Origin: Ensifer sp. LCM 4579
Lineage (GTDB): Bacteria > Pseudomonadota > Alphaproteobacteria > Rhizobiales > Rhizobiaceae
Reading direction: 5' to 3'
NCBI RefSeq assembly: GCF_001854885.1
Contig: NZ_MDDV01000006.1
Span: 80,125 to 144,124, forward strand
DNA length: 64,000 nucleotides
A program made the position numbers and the translations under genes. The notes under the pieces are model-generated. The model was not told the origin of the DNA, searched no databases, and saw nothing but the letters and a program-made list of their open reading frames with translations. Position 1 is the first letter of the stretch; each line of letters opens with the position of its first letter. Positions 1 through 8,358 of this stretch are shown piece by piece.

Positions 1-77
1 GAGCAAAGAAGGATCAGTGCGGTAGCAATCAGGCAGAAAAGGACCGAGTCCGAAAAGGTGACTATTTCCGGAGACAT
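1..77 (-). CDS. N-terminus of a membrane protein (partial, runs off the window)
   Basis: Only the first 25 codons are present, reading leftwards from the ATG at 75-77. The residues after about position 12 (VLFCLIATALILLC) form a clear hydrophobic segment, so the product begins with a membrane helix. An AGAGG-type ribosome site lies about 8 bases upstream. The start lies 16 bases inside the end of the preceding gene, so the two are probably translationally coupled. Given the membrane-fusion protein two genes upstream, a polysaccharide glycosyltransferase or another exporter part would fit, but too little is visible to assign a function. Confidence 0.5.
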   Translation of the reverse strand, partial: MSPEIVTFSDSVLFCLIATALILLC

Positions 78-1423
78 GGCGCATCCTCTTCTTCCGACCG
101 TTGCTGGGAGGGGGCTATGAATGGATTTAGCCCCAGAGCGGCAATCACCGCCCATGACGCTGCTCCGACGTGCGGCAGCCGGAAATACTTGAAGTCACCG
201 GGCGCGGAGTTCGGCCCCACCTGCAGGCCGGTCGTGATCTCGTCCTGAGCTGTCGCGTAGACCAATCCGCCGGGCGAGACTTGCGCTGCAATCGTCTGGA
301 ACAACGGTTCAGCCTTTTTCCCGTAACCGGTGAGTTCATAAACGAGAGCCGCCTGCGCCGTGCCCTCGAGCCAGATGCCATCCTTGTCATCGTTGAAATC
401 GAACCCACCCGGCACGCCATGATTTCTTTCCACCCAGGCAAGCGCGGACGCCACTTTATCCGTCACGCCCGGTAAAGCGATCAGCGGCCAGAGCGCAGCG
501 TCGAGGCCTGTCATGGTCACGTTCGGTGTTACGCCATCGGGCAGAGTACCGATGTAGAAGCGCCCCTCCTCCTCGTCCCACATGTCTTTCACAAAGGCTT
601 CGGCGATCTCGGCGTAGCGGTTCCAGTCGCCGCCTTCGTCGGCGCGCGCCAGCCAGCGATCGACGGCGTAGACATCGACGTTATGCTCCGTCGACTTCCA
701 GGTCAGACGTTCCGGTGTCGGCTCGTGACCAAAGAAACCGCCGAAGTAACCGCCATTCTGCTTGTCGAGGGTTGCGCGATGGATCCAGTCCATGATCCTG
801 CGCGCGGCGTCGAGATAGGCCGGCTGCTGCGTTTCGTCATGGGCGGCAAGCAGCCCGAGAGCGCCCCAGGCGGTGCTCCCCGTCGCCGACCCCACCTGAT
901 AACCGTCCTCGATCCATGTGTTGCTGACGGCATTCCAATAGCCCGGCAGCAGCATTCCCTCGGGCCCCGCGGCGGTGGGTCCAGATCGATAGGCGTTGCG
1001 AAGCCGTCCGTCGTGATAGTGACGATCCGTCTCGACGGCCACGACGAAAGCATCGGCGACGCGACTCGCTTCCTCCCTGTAGCCGCAGCCATAAAGGGCG
1101 ATAAGCGCCAAGCTATTGTCATAGGTGAACGAGGTGTTCTCCAGGGTCGGATGCAGCGCCGAACCGCCGTTCGCAGGCTCGAAACTTCGAAACAGGAAAG
1201 GCTGGTTAACCTCACCGCTCATCTGGGCAACGAGGCTCTTGCAGATCGAACAGGCAAGCTCTGTCCTTGCGTCTTTTGCTGCCGCATCGTCACCCGCTGG
1301 GACGAGCCCCAAGAAAAACAGCGCCCCCGCGAATACCGAACGCCATGCCCCGAATTGATTGCAAATGGCCGACGGCTTACGCCGGCGAATAGCGGCTTCG
1401 AACATCCCGGTCCCTTTCCTCAT
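62..1423 (-). CDS. Secreted six-hairpin ((alpha/alpha)6-barrel) glycosidase-like protein
   Basis: The 453-residue product has a long basic N-terminus, a hydrophobic stretch around residues 29-42 and an Ala-rich cleavage region near residue 48, so it is probably exported. The rest has the repeated aromatic and Gly patterns of six-hairpin glycosidase or epimerase folds (for example GGYFGGFFGHEP and the GLDAALWPLIALPG stretch). I cannot pick out catalytic acids with confidence. The first ATG overlaps the stop of the upstream gene as ATGA. A second ATG six codons later has a better ribosome site (AGGAAAGG) and may be the true start. It sits between a membrane-fusion protein and a membrane protein, suggesting a role in making, trimming or exporting a polysaccharide. 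The substrate is unknown. Confidence 0.6.
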   Translation of the reverse strand: MRKGTGMFEAAIRRRKPSAICNQFGAWRSVFAGALFFLGLVPAGDDAAAKDARTELACSICKSLVAQMSGEVNQPFLFRSFEPANGGSALHPTLENTSFTYDNSLALIALYGCGYREEASRVADAFVVAVETDRHYHDGRLRNAYRSGPTAAGPEGMLLPGYWNAVSNTWIEDGYQVGSATGSTAWGALGLLAAHDETQQPAYLDAARRIMDWIHRATLDKQNGGYFGGFFGHEPTPERLTWKSTEHNVDVYAVDRWLARADEGGDWNRYAEIAEAFVKDMWDEEEGRFYIGTLPDGVTPNVTMTGLDAALWPLIALPGVTDKVASALAWVERNHGVPGGFDFNDDKDGIWLEGTAQAALVYELTGYGKKAEPLFQTIAAQVSPGGLVYATAQDEITTGLQVGPNSAPGDFKYFRLPHVGAASWAVIAALGLNPFIAPSQQRSEEEDAPCLRK

Positions 1424-2817
1424 TGGGCCGATCGAGCCAAGCCCTCGGCAGCAGCGAACCTGGAACCTCGTTCCGCCTTGCTTGAAATCGGTGATGCCGA
1501 AACGACAGTGGGAGAGGGATTGAGTGCCGCCAGCAATTGGCCGGAATAGCGGGCAAGCCTGGAGACAATCGGCTCGCCAAGGGCGACGATCACGTCTTCA
1601 CCGACATGACATCCGAAGAACTTGTCATCGCTCCGCTCCTCCGCCTCTGCACCGCCGTCTGCCACCTGCTCGAACTTCAGGATAACGTAGACCTCGTCAC
1701 CATCCGCGGCAGGAAATTCTTCGAAATAGCGGTCTTGAGCACCGGCATTGAAATAACGGACGATTTTATGGATCTGGGCGGTGCGCTTCACACCCAGACT
1801 GCGGAAGTTCACGGTGGCCGGGGTGCCGATCGCAAGCTCGGCAACATCACGGCTCTTGTAAGCCGCGGCAACGAAGGCTTCCGAGCAATCAAGCGAGCGG
1901 GCGACTGTCTGGCCTTGCACCAGAAACTCGCCAAATGCCGCGTCGACACTGACTATCTGGCCGTGGTTGTCGGCAACGACCTCGGCCGATCCCGTGTTTC
2001 CCAGCCGGCCTTCCTCGCGAGCGATCAGGTTCTCGACCTGTTTCTTCCGGTCACTCATCTGCCGGATCGCTATTTCGCTGTCGCTGATATCAGAGGCGAG
2101 CTTGCGATTCTGCATCTCCAGCGACAGAAGATTCGCTGAAACAGGCCCTCCGGTATAGATATTCTGCTGGACGAGCGACAATACGATTTCGTTTCGCCGC
2201 ATTTCACCGCGCGCGACATCGAGATCGTACTGTGCGGCGTTGCGCTTTTGCAGCTGCGGTTCGACGCTGGCATCCGATGCCACCTTCCTGCGCACCAGGG
2301 TCATCTGACGCTCGAGCAGAGCGTCCTGCTCCTTCAAACGCGCCTCGTAGGACTGAACCGTGGAACGCGAGCCTTCGATGACCGCCGAAAGCTCCCTTAT
2401 GATTCCCGTACGGACGTCGTTTAGTTGTGCGACAGTGGTTTCGAGTTGCCGCTTGCGTTCCTCGACCGTTTCCCGTTCGCTGTTCAGTCTCTCGGTAAGA
2501 TCCAGTTTTTCGAGCCTAAGGCCGGTGAGTGACGTCTGATCCTGATGGGGATTGGATACCGTCGCGGTTACGTCTCCGGGGTTGACCACCTGCCCGACCT
2601 GTAGCGAAATCTTGTCCACGCGGCCATAGATGGGTGCCGCGATCAGATGCACTGGCGCATTCACGACAGCGCGCGTCGAAACGATGAAGAACTGATTGGG
2701 GATCATCGCCAGGGAGACGATGCAGATCAGCATCGACGCAAAAAGGTATCCCAATATCCGGGTTACAAGAAGGACGTTATAGTCGCTCTTCTTGGCTGTC
2801 GTGTTGCTGGCGAGCAT
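1420..2817 (-). CDS. HlyD/Alg44-type membrane-fusion protein for polysaccharide export
   Basis: The protein has about 465 residues. One membrane helix lies near residues 22-42 (RILGYLFASMLICIVSLAMI). Next comes a short biotinyl-lipoyl-like half (VNAPVHLIAAPIYGRVDKISLQ), then a long coiled coil from about 95 to 290, then a second barrel half (ADNHGQIVSVDAAFGEFLVQG). This is the membrane-fusion or Alg44-like layout that links inner-membrane synthases to the periplasm. The reading frame can be extended three codons to a TTG, but the ATG at 2815-2817 preceded by GAAGGAC is the better start. It is the first gene visible of a leftward operon with ATGA coupling to the next gene. Such genes in rhizobia are often part of c-di-GMP-controlled exopolysaccharide loci; no PilZ domain is visible here. 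Confidence 0.75.
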   Translation of the reverse strand: MLASNTTAKKSDYNVLLVTRILGYLFASMLICIVSLAMIPNQFFIVSTRAVVNAPVHLIAAPIYGRVDKISLQVGQVVNPGDVTATVSNPHQDQTSLTGLRLEKLDLTERLNSERETVEERKRQLETTVAQLNDVRTGIIRELSAVIEGSRSTVQSYEARLKEQDALLERQMTLVRRKVASDASVEPQLQKRNAAQYDLDVARGEMRRNEIVLSLVQQNIYTGGPVSANLLSLEMQNRKLASDISDSEIAIRQMSDRKKQVENLIAREEGRLGNTGSAEVVADNHGQIVSVDAAFGEFLVQGQTVARSLDCSEAFVAAAYKSRDVAELAIGTPATVNFRSLGVKRTAQIHKIVRYFNAGAQDRYFEEFPAADGDEVYVILKFEQVADGGAEAEERSDDKFFGCHVGEDVIVALGEPIVSRLARYSGQLLAALNPSPTVVSASPISSKAERGSRFAAAEGLARSAQ

Positions 2818-3260
2818 GTCCTTCAATTCCTATGCCTTGTGTTTGCAAGGAAAATTGAAAGGATGTCCTCTCCCTTTGAGAGAAATTCTGTTATCTTTGC
2901 TGGCTATCCCAAGTCCGCCGTTCAGCCTGCTGCGAATTTCCTTCAAGCCGTAACCAACTATGGATGTCGGCTTATACGCGAAACCTGCAAGACAAGACAA
3001 TTAACCATTTTGGAGTAGGGTGGGCAGGTTGCAAGCCGGACCGATGCCTGCCTGTTGGCCGTCCTGTGAGCTGCGCCTCCTCTCCCCTCGCCCATCATTC
3101 GAATGCGTCGCTGCCCCGATCGTGCCCGGGCCATCACGCTGGTCGTCAAGCGACACCCGAGGCCGCTGGCACATGATTCACTTTCCGACGAACCGGCGAT
3201 AGGCCGCTGAATCGACCCGCGAAATCGGCCTCCGCCAAATCGCCGCATGAAGCCCTTAAA
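2818..3260. other. Intergenic region, presumed promoter of the polysaccharide operon
   Basis: This 443-bp gap separates two leftward genes. Short open frames exist in it but have biased composition, no good ribosome sites and no recognisable domain, so I call no gene. The half nearer 2818 is AT-richer than the surroundings (for example 2940-3015) and is the likely promoter region for the leftward membrane-fusion operon. I could not identify a specific operator. Confidence 0.35.
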
Positions 3261-4232
3261 TCAGCTCTTGAGCTTCAGCCGCCGACGCGTTTCGCTAGGG
3301 CTTTCGCGGTAGTGCGTGCGATAGCTGCGCGAGAAGGATGAAGAGGAGTTGAAACCGGAAATCGCTGCAATGTCGGCAAATTCCATCCGCGTTTCGATCA
3401 CCTTGCGGCGCGCCGCATTGAGTCTCAGCGCCAGATAATGCTCATGCGGCGCGACCCCCATCGTCTCCCGGAAAAGGTCCTGCAGGTGGCGGGCGCTGAC
3501 ACCGACCCGACGTGCCAGCCGCGCCAGCGTCAGCGGCGCCTCGACGGTTTCCTCCATCAGCCTCACCGCCGCGCCGACCCGCGCGTCGAGAATGCGCATA
3601 TTGCCGATCGCCGGCACCTGCAGGAGGTCCCCGCGCGTGCGCTCCTGCTCGTAGATGAAGAGGCGTGAGACTTCGAGCGCCAGCGAATAGCCATGCGCCC
3701 TTCTGATCAGTTCCAGCATCAGGTCGAGCGTCGGCAGCGATCCCCCCGTCGTGATGCGCTTGCCGTCGATGACGAAACGCTCCCGTACCATCGTCACTTG
3801 CGGATAGGCCAAGGCAAAGTCCTCGAAATCCTCCCAATGGGTCGTCGCGGAGAAATTGTCGAGCAGGCTCGTCTCGGCCAGCAACCAGGAGCCGGACTCG
3901 ATCCCCGCCATCACCGAACGGTGGCGCGCCGTCTGCGACAGCAGCATCTTCAAATGCGAGGTGGCGCTGCGTCGCCAGTTGTAGCTTGACAGCACAAAGA
4001 GCGGCGCCGTCTCGCGCGCAGGGCGGAAGGGACCGGCAACCGGGATCGGAATGCCGCTCTTCGTCTCGACCGCCTCGCCGTCGGGGCTGAACATCGTCCA
4101 GCTGTAAAGGCTGCGTCCGGCAATGCGGTTGGCTGCCCGCAACGGCTCGACCACCGAGGCGACGAGAATGAGATTGGTCTCCGGCAGAACCAGCAAATCG
4201 ATGTGTTGCACCTGCGAAGCGACGCCGTTCAT
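3261..4232 (-). CDS. GlxA/CdhR-type AraC-family regulator of carnitine catabolism
   Basis: The 323-residue protein has an N-terminal DJ-1/PfpI-like domain (residues 1-195, LLVLPETNLILVASVVEPLRAANR) and a C-terminal AraC double helix-turn-helix (about 215-315, with LARLARRVGVSARHLQDLFR and FADIAAISGFNSSSSFSRSY). This layout is shared by GlxA, CdhR and GbdR regulators, which in other proteobacteria sense carnitine, betaine or related amines. The start is the ATG at 4230-4232, preceded by GGAGGGAG at a good distance; the frame runs 30 codons further without support. It is transcribed divergently from the dehydrocarnitine-cleavage gene, so it probably activates that operon. Assignment as a carnitine regulator is inferred from context. 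Confidence 0.8.
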   Translation of the reverse strand: MNGVASQVQHIDLLVLPETNLILVASVVEPLRAANRIAGRSLYSWTMFSPDGEAVETKSGIPIPVAGPFRPARETAPLFVLSSYNWRRSATSHLKMLLSQTARHRSVMAGIESGSWLLAETSLLDNFSATTHWEDFEDFALAYPQVTMVRERFVIDGKRITTGGSLPTLDLMLELIRRAHGYSLALEVSRLFIYEQERTRGDLLQVPAIGNMRILDARVGAAVRLMEETVEAPLTLARLARRVGVSARHLQDLFRETMGVAPHEHYLALRLNAARRKVIETRMEFADIAAISGFNSSSSFSRSYRTHYRESPSETRRRLKLKS

Positions 4233-4339
4233 CGAGAAACTCCCTCCGATGTGCCGATAATGTATAGAATCGTTCCGCTTGTGGAAAGCAACATCGACCT
4301 TTCTGGCTCGTAATGGGCGCAACGATAAGGGAGACAGCT
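4233..4339. promoter_or_regulatory. Divergent control region between regulator and carnitine operon
   Basis: This 107-bp region separates the divergent GlxA/CdhR-type regulator and the BKACE gene. It contains a short inverted repeat TTCC-N6-GGAA at 4273-4286, a possible part of the regulator's binding site. No convincing sigma-70 boxes were recognised. The call rests mainly on position. Confidence 0.45.
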
Positions 4340-5242
4340 ATGCCGCTCAGCATGAACCGCGAGGTTTTCATCACCTGCGCAGTCACCGGTTCGGGAGATA
4401 CCGTTTCGAAATCCAGCCACGTGCCGGTCACGCCGAAACAGATCGCCGAAGCCGCGATCGAAGCCGCCAAGGCGGGTGCGGCAATCGTCCATTGCCATGT
4501 CCGCGATCCGCAGACTGGCGCACCGGCCCGGCGCATCGACCTCTACAGGGAAGTGACAGACCGCATCCGCTCCGCCGATGTCGACGTGGTCCTGAACCTG
4601 ACCGCCGGCATGGGCGGCGACCTCGTCTTCGGCAATGTCGAGAGCCCTCTCCCGGTCAACGCACAAGGCACGGACATGGCCGGCGCCAGCGAGCGCGTCG
4701 CCCACGTCGCCGAATGCCTGCCCGAGATCTGCACGCTCGACTGCGGCACGATGAACTTCTCGCTCGGCGACTATGTCATGACCAACACCCCGTCCATGCT
4801 GCGCGAAATGGCGCGCCAGATGACCGCGCTTGGCGTACGCCCGGAAATCGAGGCCTTCGACACCGGTCACTTGTGGTTTGCGAAGCAACTCGCCGAGGAA
4901 GGCCTGATCGAGGATCCGGTGCTGATTCAGCTCTGCATGGGCATTCCCTGGGGTGCGCCGGACGACCTCAACACCTTCATGGCGATGGTCAACAACGTGC
5001 CTGCAAACTGGACCTTCTCGGCCTTCTCGATCGGCCGCAATGCGATGGCCTATCCGGCTGCCGCGATCCTTGCCGGCGGCAATGTCCGCGTCGGTCTCGA
5101 GGACAATCTCTATGTCGCCAAGGGCGAGCTCGCCACCAACGCCCAGCTTGTCGAAAAGGCGGTGTCCGTCATCGAGGGCATGGGGGCGAAGATTATCGGA
5201 CCGGAAGAGGTCCGCGAAAAGCTGAAGCTGACGAAGCGGTAA
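4340..5242 (+). CDS. 3-keto acid cleavage enzyme (BKACE, DUF849), probable 3-dehydrocarnitine:acetyl-CoA trimethylamine acetyltransferase
   Basis: BKACE enzymes use acetyl-CoA and a bound metal to split beta-keto acids into acetoacetate and a new CoA ester. For 3-dehydrocarnitine the products are acetoacetate and betainyl-CoA. The 300-residue protein carries the metal-binding HCHVRDP motif at residues 51-57 and the C-terminal GLEDN near 252-256 that supplies the other metal ligand in this family. An upstream in-frame ATG exists, but the ATG at 4340 has the ribosome site AAGGGAGAC. The next gene is an L-carnitine dehydrogenase fused to a thioesterase, which makes its substrate and uses its product. 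This gives good support for the dehydrocarnitine role. Confidence 0.88.
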   Translation: MPLSMNREVFITCAVTGSGDTVSKSSHVPVTPKQIAEAAIEAAKAGAAIVHCHVRDPQTGAPARRIDLYREVTDRIRSADVDVVLNLTAGMGGDLVFGNVESPLPVNAQGTDMAGASERVAHVAECLPEICTLDCGTMNFSLGDYVMTNTPSMLREMARQMTALGVRPEIEAFDTGHLWFAKQLAEEGLIEDPVLIQLCMGIPWGAPDDLNTFMAMVNNVPANWTFSAFSIGRNAMAYPAAAILAGGNVRVGLEDNLYVAKGELATNAQLVEKAVSVIEGMGAKIIGPEEVREKLKLTKR

Positions 5243-5247
5243 CAAGA

Positions 5248-5414
5248 CCCCTCCCAACCCTCCCCACAAGGGGGAGGGCTTAATGCGCGGCACTGCCCAG
5301 TCCCAAACGAAGCGTCGACACTGTGGCAAGCAAAGCGGCAAGAGGGACGAAAGAGCATCCGGAGCCATCCATCCCTCCCCCTTGTGGGGAGGGTGGCCCG
5401 AAGGGGCGGGAGGG
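5248..5414. repeat. Inverted pair of GC-rich intergenic palindromic repeats (family A)
   Basis: Two copies of one element lie in opposite orientation at 5248-5280 and 5372-5414. The core is a CCTCCCC-CTTGTG-GGGAGG-type palindrome, followed in the second copy by the flanking GGCCCGAAGGGGC. The same family recurs at 22301-22393. The two copies can pair with each other across about 90 bases, so the mRNA between the BKACE and carnitine dehydrogenase genes could fold into a long hairpin. Such elements are common between genes in rhizobial genomes. Confidence 0.85.
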
Positions 5415-5444
5415 TTCCGACGCAACAGTTTGGATGGAGAGGGA

Positions 5445-6935
5445 ATGAGCACCATCACCAGGGCCGCCTGCATCGGCGGCGGCGTTATCGGCGGGGCCTG
5501 GGCGGCGCGCTTCGCGCTTGCCGGCATCGACGTCAACATTTTCGACCCGCATCCGGAAGCCGAGCGCATCATCGGCGAGGTCATGGCCAATGCCGAACGC
5601 GCCTATGGCATGCTGACCATGGCGCCGCTGCCGCCACGCGGCCGATTCACCTTCTGCAAGAGCGTTCAGGAGGCGGTCGAGGACGTTGACTGGATTCAGG
5701 AAAGCGTGCCGGAGCGATTGCCCCTGAAGCGCGGCGTCATCACCGAGATCGATGCGGCCGCACGGCCGGACGCGCTGATCGGCTCGTCGACCTCCGGGCT
5801 GTTGCCCTCCGATCTGCAGACGGAGATGAAGCATCCCGAGCGCATGTTCGTGGCACACCCTTATAACCCGGTCTATCTGCTGCCGCTGGTCGAGCTCGTC
5901 GGCGGGAAGAAGACCTCGCCCGAGACGATCCGGCGCGCGGAAGCAGCCGTTGCCGAGATCGGCATGAAGGGCGTCGTCATCGCCAAGGAGATCGAGGCCT
6001 TCGTCGGCGACCGCCTGCTCGAAGCGCTCTGGCGCGAAGCGCTCTGGTTGATCAAGGACGATATCTGCGACACCGAGACGCTCGACGATGTCATGCGCTA
6101 TTCCTTCGGCATGCGCTGGGCGCAAATGGGCCTCTTCGAGACCTATCGCATCGCCGGCGGCGAAGCCGGCATGCGCCATTTCCTCGCCCAGTTCGGCCCC
6201 TGCCTGAAATGGCCCTGGACCAAATTCACTGATGTGGTCGACCTCGACGACGCACTGGTCGAGAAGATCGGCGCGCAATCGGACAAGCAGGCCGCCGGCC
6301 GTTCGATCCGCGAGCTCGAGCGCATCCGCGACGTAAACCTCGTCGGCATCATGCATGCGCTCAAGGCCGGCGACGGCGGCAAGGGCTGGGGCGCGGGCAA
6401 ACTGCTTGCCGATTTCGAAAAGCGCCTCTGGGCGAAGGGCGGCGACCAGTCGAAAACACACGACGCCTCGGGGCCGCTGCGCCTCGTCGACACCAGGGTC
6501 AACGCCGCCTGGGTCGACTATAACGGCCACATGACCGAGCATCGCTATCTGCAGCTCTTCGGCGATACGTCCGATGCGCTGCTCCGGCTGATCGGCGTCG
6601 ACTTTGCCTATGTGGAGGCCGGCCATAGCTACTATACGGTGGAGACCCATATCCGCCATCTCGGCGAGGCGAAGCTCGGACAGGCGCTGTACACGACGCT
6701 GCAACTCGTGAGCTCTGACGACAAGCGCATCCATTTCTTCACGCGGATCCACGACGCGGCGTCCGGCGACGTCATCGCCACCGCCGAGCAGATGATGCTG
6801 CATGTCGATGCCAAGGCCGGCAAGTCGGTGCCGGCACCGGCGGAGGTGATGGCGAAGCTGCGGCCGATCGCGGAAGCGCATGCGAAGCTGCCGGTGCCGG
6901 AGGGAGTCGGGCGGCATGTGGGGCAGAGGCGGTGA
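5445..6935 (+). CDS. lcdH: L-carnitine dehydrogenase fused to a betainyl-CoA-type thioesterase
   Basis: The 496-residue protein joins two enzymes. Residues 1-320 are a 3-hydroxyacyl-CoA-dehydrogenase-like NAD enzyme with the Rossmann loop GGGVIGG at 11-17 and the HPYNPVYLLPLVELV active-site stretch. Residues from about 345 to 480 form a 4-hydroxybenzoyl-CoA-thioesterase hot-dog domain with the WVDYNGHM signature. The first part oxidises L-carnitine to 3-dehydrocarnitine. The second probably hydrolyses betainyl-CoA, made by the BKACE encoded just upstream, to glycine betaine. Large fused carnitine dehydrogenases of this kind are known from rhizobia and xanthomonads. The ATG at 5445 has GGAGAGGGA in front; the frame is open further upstream but crosses repeat DNA. 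Confidence 0.9.
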   Translation: MSTITRAACIGGGVIGGAWAARFALAGIDVNIFDPHPEAERIIGEVMANAERAYGMLTMAPLPPRGRFTFCKSVQEAVEDVDWIQESVPERLPLKRGVITEIDAAARPDALIGSSTSGLLPSDLQTEMKHPERMFVAHPYNPVYLLPLVELVGGKKTSPETIRRAEAAVAEIGMKGVVIAKEIEAFVGDRLLEALWREALWLIKDDICDTETLDDVMRYSFGMRWAQMGLFETYRIAGGEAGMRHFLAQFGPCLKWPWTKFTDVVDLDDALVEKIGAQSDKQAAGRSIRELERIRDVNLVGIMHALKAGDGGKGWGAGKLLADFEKRLWAKGGDQSKTHDASGPLRLVDTRVNAAWVDYNGHMTEHRYLQLFGDTSDALLRLIGVDFAYVEAGHSYYTVETHIRHLGEAKLGQALYTTLQLVSSDDKRIHFFTRIHDAASGDVIATAEQMMLHVDAKAGKSVPAPAEVMAKLRPIAEAHAKLPVPEGVGRHVGQRR

Positions 6936-6946
6936 TTGATACGACC

Positions 6947-7099
6947 GCCCCTCATCCCGCTGCCGCGACCTTCTCCCCGCAGGCGGGGAGAAGGAACTTG
7001 CTGCAACCGCTCGCCCAGCTCTCACGGACGGGAGAGGCGCAAGGCGTCCCCTCTCCCCGCCTTGCGGGGAGAGGGCTAGTCCTCGGGTTAAACCCGAGG
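6947..7099. repeat. Cluster of intergenic palindromes (family C plus a separate hairpin)
   Basis: The gap between the carnitine dehydrogenase and acyl-CoA dehydrogenase genes holds CTTCTCCCCGC-AGGC-type palindromes at about 6969-6994 and CCCTCTCCCCGCC-type palindromes at 7048-7074. A separate perfect hairpin follows, CCTCGGGTT-A-AACCCGAGG, at 7081-7099. The first element recurs at 22427-22452. These are dispersed bacterial palindromes rather than a terminator, since no T tract follows. They may shape processing of the operon mRNA. Confidence 0.8.
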
Positions 7100-7173
7100 A
7101 GAGGGGCAAAAGCCAAGGCCGATTGGGGAGATCGGCCTAATAGCAGGCGTACATAAATCGACGAGGGTGAACG

Positions 7174-8334
7174 ATGAATTTCGCACTGACGGAAGAACAG
7201 CAGATGATCGTCGATACGGTCCGCGGCTTCGTCGAGACCGAGATCTATCCGCATGAGAACGAGGTCGAGCGCACCGGCGTCGTGCCGCGCGAACTTGGAC
7301 TCGAGATCGCCCGCAAGTGCAAGGAGCTCGGCTTTTTCGCCTGCAACTTCCCGGAAGAAGTGGGCGGCGCCGGGCTCGACCACCTCACCTTCACGCTCGT
7401 CGAGCGCGAGCTCGGCCGCGGCTCGATGGGGCTCACCGTGTTCTTCGGCCGCCCCTCCGGCATCCTGATGGCTTGCAATGACGAACAGCGCGAGCGCTAT
7501 CTGCTGCCGGCGGTTCGCGGCGACAAGTTCGACGCGCTTGCCATGACCGAGCCGGATGCCGGCTCCGACGTGCGCGGTATGAAATGCTTTGCCCGGCCGG
7601 ACGGCGGCGACTGGATCGTCAACGGCACGAAGCACTTCATCAGCCATGCCGACATAGCCGATTTCGTCATCGTCTTCATCGCCACCGGCGAGGAAGAGAC
7701 AGCGCGCGGGCCGAAGAAGAAGATCACCTGCTTCCTCGTCGATCGCGGAACCCCGGGTTTCGAGATCCGCGAGGGCTACAATTCCGTGTCGCATCGCGGC
7801 TACAAGAACTGCATCCTGACCTTCGACGATTGCCGCCTGCCCTCTTCCCAGATCCTGGGCGAAGTCCACAGGGGCTTCGATCTTGCCAATGACTGGCTCT
7901 ACGCGACGCGGCTGACGGTTGCCGCCACCTCGGTCGGTCGCGCCCGCCGTGCTTTCGATTACGCACTCTCCTATGCCGCCGAGCGCAAGCAGTTCGGCAA
8001 GCCGATCGGCGCCAACCAGGGCGTCTCCTTCAAGCTCGCCGACATGATCACCGAAATCGACGCCGCCGACCTGCTGACGCTTTCGGCCGCCTGGAGGCTC
8101 GACCAGGGCCTGCCGTCGAACCGGGAAATCGCTTCGGCAAAGGTCTTCGCCACCGAGATGCTTGCCCGAGTCACCGACGAGGCGATCCAGATCTATGGCG
8201 GCATGGGCCTGATGGACGACCTGCCGCTCGCCCGCTTCTGGCGCGACGCCCGCGTCGAGCGCATCTGGGACGGCACCTCCGAGATCCAGCGGCACATCAT
8301 CAGCCGCGACCTACTCAGGCCGTTGGGGGCTTGA
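7174..8334 (+). CDS. Acyl-CoA dehydrogenase, probable gamma-butyrobetainyl-CoA dehydrogenase
   Basis: The 386-residue protein spans the full acyl-CoA dehydrogenase fold: N-terminal helices (FALTEEQQMIVDTVRGFVE), the FAD-binding beta domain with the signature AMTEPDAGSDVRGM, and the C-terminal helices with IYGGMGLMDD. In the operon it fits oxidation of gamma-butyrobetainyl-CoA to crotonobetainyl-CoA, the step before a CaiD-type hydratase; this role is inferred from neighbours. The position of the usual C-terminal catalytic glutamate (EGT in medium-chain enzymes) reads WDGTSEIQ, so aspartate replaces glutamate. A GAGGGT ribosome site precedes the ATG. Confidence 0.85.
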   Translation: MNFALTEEQQMIVDTVRGFVETEIYPHENEVERTGVVPRELGLEIARKCKELGFFACNFPEEVGGAGLDHLTFTLVERELGRGSMGLTVFFGRPSGILMACNDEQRERYLLPAVRGDKFDALAMTEPDAGSDVRGMKCFARPDGGDWIVNGTKHFISHADIADFVIVFIATGEEETARGPKKKITCFLVDRGTPGFEIREGYNSVSHRGYKNCILTFDDCRLPSSQILGEVHRGFDLANDWLYATRLTVAATSVGRARRAFDYALSYAAERKQFGKPIGANQGVSFKLADMITEIDAADLLTLSAAWRLDQGLPSNREIASAKVFATEMLARVTDEAIQIYGGMGLMDDLPLARFWRDARVERIWDGTSEIQRHIISRDLLRPLGA

Positions 8335-8358
8335 GCAATGGCCGAGTTTCCGGAAGTT

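Noticed and set aside
2958..3248. Small frames in the 443-bp gap
   Set aside because: No good ribosome site, skewed Arg/Ser/Gly composition and no family.
4229..5590. Long open frame on the minus strand opposite the BKACE gene
   Set aside because: It lies antisense to a clear BKACE gene, has no family pattern and reflects high-GC codon bias.
5280..7109. 609-codon minus-strand frame opposite the carnitine dehydrogenase fusion
   Set aside because: Shadow of the plus-strand gene; low-complexity composition and it runs through repeats.
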